Shown here: positions 57,851 to 64,000 of the stretch, piece by piece
Layout: each line of letters begins with the position of its first letter
Numbering within the stretch: the stretch's first letter is position 1
Assembly: GCF_050003625.1 (NCBI RefSeq)
Contig: NC_134397.1
Span: 195,445,063 to 195,509,062, forward strand
DNA: 64,000 nt
DNA from: Haematobia irritans
Lineage: Eukaryota > Arthropoda > Insecta > Diptera > Muscidae
Reading direction: 5' to 3'
Made by a program: the position numbers and the translations under genes
Notes under the pieces: generated by a model
The model's input: only the letters and a program-made list of their open reading frames with translations
Told to the model about the DNA's origin: nothing
Databases searched by the model: none

Positions 57851-58949
57851 ATTTTGATTAAGGAACATGATTAATAGAGTCATTGAAAAGAAAACGCCAG
57901 ATACAAATCTATACACGCCTGGACTGTACATGTTTCGATTCGGGCGAATGAATCTTTCCACAGCCTTTAGTATAGATTTGGCTGGGAGAGCCAGATTTTA
58001 GCCAAGATTTAAATAATAGCTCGTTTTGTTCAGAAGTTAGGTTTAATGAACTAGGAGAAAACAGTGAGTACGCTCAATTTTTGGAGCATTGAAAAGACTA
58101 ACGAATCACAGATTTCGGTCAACTCGTAAAAAATTTAAAAATATATATTTTTATTTTCATGGGAATATAGAATAGTGTAATTTTTTAGTTTTAGCGTTCA
58201 TATAATTTGGGGAAAATTTTTCTTAATACTGGCAACACTATATACTACCCACCTATGTAAGTTTGGCTTATTATCTTGTACGGTCATCATTTTTGGGGCT
58301 TGAACGCGCGGCCGAGGCCCAGCGACATATATGCAAAACGAACTGTCATATATAGTAGTTTTCATTAAGGGCTAAAACAATGTTTCTGAGGAGATCAAGA
58401 ATCTCATAGCTACATCAATGACGGTCATCAAACTAACTATGTGTTTGGGTTTTAAAACTATTTTCCCTTTAAGAGCATCGTTTTATCTAAAAAAAAAAAA
58501 GTTTTCAGTTATAGAATGTGAACCACACTAATTTTTTTTTATGCTCCTAAATATTCTCATAGAATATTTAGGAGCATAAAAAACCCTTTTGAACAACGTA
58601 GGGATAGGTAAATAACTTTAAACATTTTTTACTCTACTGTCGCGGTATTCATATGGGGCACAGATTTTAATTGTGGTTAACATCAATCCGAACATCTCAA
58701 ATCGTTGTAAACAGTGAACAATTTTAGAAAAATATAGTAATATAAATTTAAATTATAGTATGTGGAACTAACTCTGTCTAACAATTGAATGATTTTTATG
58801 CTAACCTTGAAAAATAATTGGATATTTTTCTATATTTACATAAATGAAATTATAATCCATCAGTAATAATAATAATTCCAAAATAAATTTCTAATACAAA
58901 TTCGTTATCTATTCCATTTTATTAAAAAAAAAATCTGTTAATAAAATAG
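57851..58949. other. End of intron 6
   Basis: No gene recognised. Contains the 23-bp hairpin at 58535-58583 and a poly-A tract before the acceptor AAAATAG at 58949. Confidence 0.5.
58535..58583. other. Perfect 23-bp inverted repeat, 3-bp loop
   Basis: TTTTTTATGCTCCTAAATA-TTCT, loop CAT, then the exact complement to 58583. With U-rich and A-rich ends it would give a stable hairpin in the intron RNA. It may be the end of an unrecognised element. Confidence 0.8.
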
Positions 58950-59180
58950 CACGAAGTATATCTGAAGAATTCAGTAGTGGTGATGCTCCACGCTTCAAAG
59001 ATGAAGAATCGGTGGATAAAAATGAAGCAATGTCCGTTGTGGCAGGTGGTAGTGCAGCTGGCTGCAGCAGTGGTGGTTCATCTTCACATTATCGACCAGA
59101 GTCAGCATCGGGACATAAATCCGATAAATCGGATAAGGAAAAAGAGAAAAAGGAAAGAGAACGTGAAGAAAAGGATATAG
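58950..59180 (+). CDS. DGKQ: DGK-theta, charged linker exon before the RA domain
   Basis: Acceptor AAAATAG, donor GTAAGA; phase 1 in, phase 1 out. It reads RSISEEFSSGDAPRFKDEES, then Ser/Gly-rich residues, and ends in a Lys/Glu/Arg-rich helix-like run (SDKEKEKKEREREEKDI). It continues directly from GWRKPRYHKRR of the long exon. No catalytic feature. The charged end could form a single alpha-helix or coiled coil leading into the RA domain (inference). Confidence 0.85.
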   Translation, partial: HEVYLKNSVVVMLHASKMKNRWIKMKQCPLWQVVVQLAAAVVVHLHIIDQSQHRDINPINRIRKKRKRKENVKKRI

Positions 59181-59264
59181 GTAAGAGGATGGTGATGCGA
59201 GCATTCCGGCTATGATGGCACATAATTAATTATTGTGTTTTTGTTTGTTTTTCAACAATTATAG

Positions 59265-59401
59265 AAGCAATCAAAGTCTTTGATGGTAACAATTCATTTC
59301 GACGTCAGCTATATCGTGTCATAACTGTACCTCGTACTTATACATTGGAACAATTGTTAACAACAGCATTGCGAGCATTTCATATATCACGTGATCCCAG
59401 T
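59265..59401 (+). CDS. DGKQ: DGK-theta, exon coding the start of the RA domain
   Basis: Acceptor AATTATAG, donor GTAAGT at 59402 (phase 0 out). It reads EAIKVFDGNNSFRRQLYRVI, TVPRTYTLEQLLTTALRAF, HISRDPS. This is the first strand-strand-helix of a Ras-associating (RA) domain, the ubiquitin-like fold that follows the C1 domains in DGK-theta. The next exons (rest of RA, catalytic and accessory kinase domains) must lie beyond 64000. The 84-bp intron before it is typical of flies. Confidence 0.92.
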
Positions 59402-59648
59402 GTAAGTATTACATTTAATTGTCAATACAATGGAATTTTCACTAGCTTAACTCAAGAGAAGATCTTACAATGTAAACAGATCGTTTTTGAAAAAACAAAT
59501 TATGTTTTATTATTTATTCATTTAAATTAATTCATGATTTGATATATAGAGTGAGTGTCATAATAATGTGTATATAAGAACTTGTTCTAGAATATCTATT
59601 TACGATTTTATTCAGCATTTTTTGGTCTACTAACAGAGTATTGATACC
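59402..59648. other. Start of intron 8
   Basis: GT donor at 59402, no gene. TTCATTTAAATTAATT(C/T)(A/T)TGA at 59518 recurs at 60075, on the other side of the MITE at 59651. Confidence 0.5.
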
Positions 59649-59650
59649 TA

Positions 59651-59935
59651 CACAGAAATAATTTACACCAAAATATCTCTCTTATTAAAATTTTAATTGA
59701 ATTTTCAAAAATATTCAAGTAAAAATTTAATTGATTCAACCAATTTTTTAATTAAAACAAAAATCTGTTACAAAAATTAATAGTATAAATTAATTTGTTA
59801 ATTCAAATCAATTAATTTTTTAATTTAATTCGGTGATTGATACTGTCATTTCTGTGTCTGTGAAGACATATCAATTAAAAATTAATTGAATCAATAAATT
59901 TCCTGATTGAATAAAAAAAAAATATTTTTTTGTTG
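59651..59935. mobile_element. AATT-rich MITE with TA duplication
   Basis: Starts CACAGAAATAATTTACACC, ends AAAAAATATTTTTTTGTTG; TA at 59649-59650 and 59936-59937. The interior has ATTTTAATTGAATTTT and GATACTGTCATTTCTGTG as in 16439-16726. Confidence 0.8.
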
Positions 59936-59937
59936 TA

Positions 59938-60558
59938 TGATTCAAAAACTGAAGACCTAAACGCTGAAACAAACTTTGTACACTTTTTTTATGCCCCCAT
60001 CTACATCAGTTTATTGGGAGCGCAAATTAAAAATGCGGGATTACATTTTTTTAGAGTAATTTTATTTTTTTATTCATTTAAATTAATTTTTGATTTGATA
60101 TATAGAGAGCGCGCTATAATAATGTGCATATAAATATTTGTTACAAAATACTTTCTAATCCCGCCATTATATTTTTATGATTTTATTTAACATTGTTTGG
60201 TCTATCAAAATAGTATTTAAATTTTAAATTCGAACATATTGGTAGCGCAAATTCAAAATTCGGAATTTTTCCAAAATATTTTAGAATTTATTCCAAAGAC
60301 CAAACAAACGGATTTTTTGATAGTGAGTCTTCATTTATTCGAAAATCCCAATTTTTTTTAAATAGCTTTTCGGTCTTTTATTTTTCTTAAAACCGGTTAA
60401 CCGGCAAAAATCGAAAAAATAAAAATTAGCAAAAATGAATTTCAAACACTAAGAGATTAAAAAAAATGACTTTCGGAAGAAACATATGGCAAAGTAGATA
60501 GCAGCATTATTGGAAAACAGAAATCCGGTTAACTGTTCAGTGTTGCCAGAAATCGGTA
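59938..60558. other. Intron 8, unrecognised
   Basis: 60060-60130 repeats, with changes, 59505-59580 (ATTTAAATTAATT, TTGATATATAGAG, ATAATGTG(T/C)ATATAA), so the MITE interval sits inside an older local duplication. No gene. Confidence 0.5.
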
Positions 60559-60627
60559 TAACAGGTTGGGTGATAAGTCCCCGGTCTAATAAAGAAAAAC
60601 ACATTTTTTTGTCAAAATTCTTTTTTA

Positions 60628-61964
60628 TTATTCAACATAGTTCCCTTCAAGAGCGATACAACGATTATAACGACCTTCAATTTTTTGATACCATTTTGGT
60701 AGAACTCCTTGGGTTTTGCCTCAAAACAGGCCTCAGTTTCGGCGATCACCTCTTCATTGCAGCCAAATTTTGTCCCTGCGAGCATCCTTTTGAGGTCTGA
60801 GAACAAGAAAAAGTCGCTGGGGGCCAGATCTGGAGAATACGGTGGGTGGGGTAGCAATTCGAAGCCCAATTCACGAATTTTTGCCATCGTTCTCAATGAC
60901 TTGTGGCACGGTGCGTTGTCTTGGTGGAACAACACTTTTTTCTTCTTCTTATGGGGCCGTGTTGCCGCGATTTCGACCTTCAAACGCTCCAATAACGCCA
61001 TATAATAGTCCCTGTTGATGGTTTTTCCCTTCTCAAGATACTCGATAAAAATTATTCCATGCGCATCCCAAAAAACATAGGCCATTACTTTGCTAGCGGA
61101 CTTTTGAGTCTTTATAGCCGAGTCCGAACGGCGTTCCACACACCAGTGAAACCACTTAGAGAAGCTTTGAAACCCTCAGAAATGTAATGCTGGTGACATT
61201 TCTGAGGGTTTCAAAGCTTCTCTAAGTGGTTTCACTGGTGTGTGGAACGCCGTTCGGACTCGGCTATAAAAAGGAGGTCCCTTGTCATTGAGCTTAACAT
61301 GGAATCGGGCAGCACTCAGTGATAAGAGAGAAGTTCACCACTGTGGTATCACAATGGACTGAATAGTCTAAGTGAGCCTGATACATCGGGCTGCCACATA
61401 ACCTAACCTAACCTTGAGTCTTTCCACGCTTCGGAGACGATTCACCGGTCGCTGTCCACTCAGCCGACTGTCGATTGGACTCAGGAGTGTAGTGATGGAG
61501 CCATGTTTCATCCATTGTCACATATCGACGGAAAAACTTGGGTGTATTACGAGTTGCAAACACCGCTCAGAATCATCAACACGTTGTTACTTTTGGTCAA
61601 ATGTGAGCTCGCGCGGCACCCATTTTGCACTTCCGCATATCCAAATTTTGATGAATGATATGACCACCACGTTCCTTTGATATCTTTATCTATCTCGATC
61701 AACTTCATTTTACGATCATTCAAAATCATTTTGTGGATTTTTTTGATGTTTTCGTCGGTAACCACCTCTTTCGGGCGTCCACTGCGTTCACCGTCTTCCG
61801 TGCTCATTTCACCACGTTTGAATTTTGCATACCAATCAACTATTGTTGATTTCTCTGGGGCAGAGTCTGGAAACTCATTATCAAGCCAAGTTTTTGCTTC
61901 CACCGTATTTTTTCCCTTCAGAAAACAGTATTTTATCAAAACACGAAATTCCTTTTTTTTCCAT
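60628..61964 (-). pseudogene. Mariner transposase (Himar1 type), frameshifted and SINE-interrupted
   Basis: ATG at 61964 is followed after a few codons by a one-base insertion in a poly-A run. The true frame then resumes as IKYCFLKGKNTVEAKTWLD, STIVDWYAKFKRGEMSTEDG, RSGRPKEVVTDENIKKIHK. Small deletions around 61683 and 61556 break the middle. The SINE at 61114-61413 splits GKTQKS. The C-terminal half keeps HQDNAPCH and SPDLAPSDFF. A one-base loss near 60681 shifts the last residues. Unlike the copy at 47324 it retains the N-terminal helix-turn-helix, so the two copies lack different parts. Confidence 0.9.
61114..61413 (+). mobile_element. SINE with a perfect 72-bp palindromic end
   Basis: From 61196 to 61413 the sequence is the SINE in + orientation, from its middle to a AACCTAACCTAACC tail. 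Positions 61114-61185 are the exact reverse complement of 61196-61267, with a 10-bp spacer (AATGCTGGTG) that is itself native SINE sequence. TTGAGTCTTT flanks the whole at 61104-61113 and 61414-61423, so it arrived as one insertion. The tRNA-like head is absent. Confidence 0.95.
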
Positions 61965-62149
61965 TTTTTTCACATTAACAAAAGTTGCTTCACAAAAGAC
62001 GCTCTATCTCACAAACTAATTGACTTACAGACGTCAAATTTGGACACGAATCATTTGATACTTTATAAAAATAATATGCATTTAATATTAGCGACGCCAT
62101 CTATGTGTCAGGCCGGGGACTTATCAGCCAACCTGTTAATCTTTTTTAA

Positions 62150-62710
62150 CAAAATTTTATTTATATAGGAAATTTTGTCCAAATTTTTTATTTCTATAGA
62201 CAATTTTGCCAAAGTTTTATTTCTATAGAAAATTTTGTCAAAATTTTATTTCTATAGGGAATTTTGTCAATATTCTATTTCTATAGATAATTTTGCCAAA
62301 AATTTTATTTCTATTGAAAAATTTGCCAAAAATTTATTTCTAGAGAAAATATTGTCAACATTTTTTCTATAGAAAATTGTGTCAAAATTTTATTTCTCCA
62401 TCAAAAATTCTACCCATCTACAAAACAATAAAAAATATACAATTTCTGGTAGAATTCTACCAACTTTGACAACGTGTCTATCATCCAATGTTACTACTTG
62501 AATATTTAAAAGTAAATTTTCTTTTCTAAAAACGTATAGAGCATTTTCTCAAAATTTTATTTCTATATAGAAAATTTTGTCAGAAGTTTAAAATTTTTTG
62601 CAAGGTCTACCAAAACGTCAAGAATTCTACCATCTACAAAACAATGGAAAATCTACAATTTCTGGTAAAATTCTACCAACTATGACAACATGTCTACCAC
62701 CCAATTCTAC
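62150..62710 (-). repeat. 29-bp array element, reverse orientation, with two heads
   Basis: TTTTATTTCTATAGAAAATT-type units are the reverse complement of the array unit. They run from 62150 to about 62400 and again around 62545-62590. After each comes a reversed head (TCTGGTAGAATTCTACCAAC at about 62444; TCTGGTAAAATTCTACCAAC at about 62663), followed by TTTGACAACGTG or TATGACAACATG. Confidence 0.8.
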
Positions 62711-62917
62711 TAGTTGAATATTTAAAAGGAAATTTTCGCGTATAAATACAAGGTGACCGAATTCCCATTTTCATATCTCCAGCATTTGGAAGACGATCAC
62801 CAGTCTCTTGGTGTTGTGGTTCGAAATCTTGATCTTACTGCAGCTTCCTGGATTTGACAAAATTTTAATTTTTAAATTATTATTGATTTTCTACAGCAGA
62901 GCCTCTTTCGTTATTAA
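62711..62917. other. Short unrecognised stretch
   Basis: Contains no repeat or exon I can name. The ~100-codon frame crossing it enters the class II head and is not a gene. Confidence 0.4.
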
Positions 62918-64000
62918 AACAAGTATAAACGGCCGTAAGTTCGGCCAGGTCGAATCTTATGTACCCTCCACCATGGATTGCGTAGAAACTTCTACGAAAG
63001 ATTGTCATCCACAATCGAATTACTTGGGTTGTGGTATCTTAAATCGTTTTCTAAATTGTGAGTTAGTCCATATGTGGTATATATTAGACAATAAAGGTAT
63101 GTGTAGGTAAGTCTACAAATAATTACGAATCGATATAGACTTTTGCACGGTACATAGGGAGCCAGAATTGAAATATGGGGGTCGCTTATATGGGGGCTAT
63201 ATACAATTATTGATATGGACTAATTTTTGTGTGATTGGGGATCGATTTATCTGAGGGCTATATATAACTATAGACCGATATGGACCTAGTTAGGCATGGT
63301 TGTTAACGGCCATATACTAGCACAATGTACCAAATTTCAACTGACTCGGATGAAATTTGCTCCTCCAAGAGGCTCCAAAACCAAATCTCGGGATCGGTTT
63401 ATATGGGGGCTATATATGATTATGGACTGATATGGACCACTTTTGGCATGGTTGTTAAATATCATATACTACCACCACGTACAAAATTTCAACCAGATCG
63501 GATGAATTTTGCTTCTCCAAAAGGCACCGGAGGTCAAATCTGGGGATCGGTTTATATGGGTGCTATATATAATTATGGACTGATATGAACCAATTCCTGC
63601 ATGGTTGTTGGATACCATATACTAACATCACGTTGCAAATTTCAACCGGATCGGATGAATTTTGCTCCTCCAAGAGGCTCCGGAGAACAAATCTGTGGAA
63701 CGGTTTATATGGGGGCTATATATAATTATGGACCAATATGGACCAATTTTTGCGTGTTTGTTAGAGACCACATTCTTACACCATGTTCCAAATTTCAACC
63801 GGATCGGATGAATTTTGCTCCTCCAAGAGGCTCCGGAGGACAAATCTGGGGATCGATTTATATGGGGACTAGATATATTTATGGACCGATATGGACCAAT
63901 TCTTGCATGGTTGTTAGAGACCATATACTAACACCACGTACCAAATTTCAACCGGATCGGATGAATTTTGCTCCTCTAAGAGGCTCCGGAGGTCAAATCT
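62918..64000 (+). repeat. Class II element, right edge cut
   Basis: The head starts AACAAGTATAAACGGCCGTA with TACCCTCCACCATGG. Units have landmarks at 63410, 63563, 63716 and 63869, all exactly 153 bp apart. It continues past the window. Both strands of the units stay open over ~98 codons without any recognisable protein. Confidence 0.92.

Larger units (their letters stand above)
60561..62136 (-). mobile_element. Himar1-like mariner, near full length, carrying a SINE
   Basis: Terminal inverted repeats ACAGGTTGGGTGATAAGTCC and its complement GGACTTATCAGCCAACCTGT. TA at 60559-60560 and 62137-62138. Without the SINE and its 10-bp duplication it is about 1266 bp, close to a complete element. It lies antisense in intron 8. 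Confidence 0.93.

Overview
The window is non-coding-rich, AT-rich dipteran DNA. The only host gene I can support is the middle of a diacylglycerol kinase theta (DGK-theta, type V DGK) gene on the + strand: eight phase-consistent exons between 40892 and 59401. Short introns with GT/AG borders, mariner elements almost identical to the horn-fly Himar1 type, a tRNA-derived SINE ending in AACCTAACC repeats, and very abundant dispersed repeats point to a calyptrate fly, probably Muscidae. Species is inference; I cannot separate Haematobia, Stomoxys and Musca from sequence alone.

Layout. 1-40891: no host exon found. This stretch is an upstream intron or intergenic DNA filled with (a) elements built from 153-bp units (called class I and class II here), (b) long arrays of a 29-bp AT-rich unit bounded by sequences with short terminal inverted repeats, (c) MITEs at TA sites, (d) Tc1/mariner remnants, (e) tRNA-derived SINEs and a fragment of what looks like their partner LINE, and (f) a 100-bp assembly gap beside a (TA)n tract. 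40892-45865: exons coding the end of the first C1 zinc finger and all of the second and third. 50311-52242: one very long exon for a low-complexity, charged region. 58950-59401: a linker exon and the start of the Ras-associating (RA) domain. The kinase catalytic exons lie right of 64000; the start codon and first half of C1-1 lie left of 40892, in unrecognised sequence or outside the window.

Introns 3, 5 and 6 are 4.2-6.7 kb and full of transposons; introns 1, 2, 4 and 7 are 64-84 bp. Transposon nesting is informative: a mariner sits inside a SINE tail (47218-48235), while another mariner (60561-62136) carries a SINE that ends in a perfect 72-bp palindrome. Most promising as undescribed: the 153-bp-unit superfamily with complementary ends, an 88-bp retroposon present twice with exact target duplications, and the 29-bp-array element.
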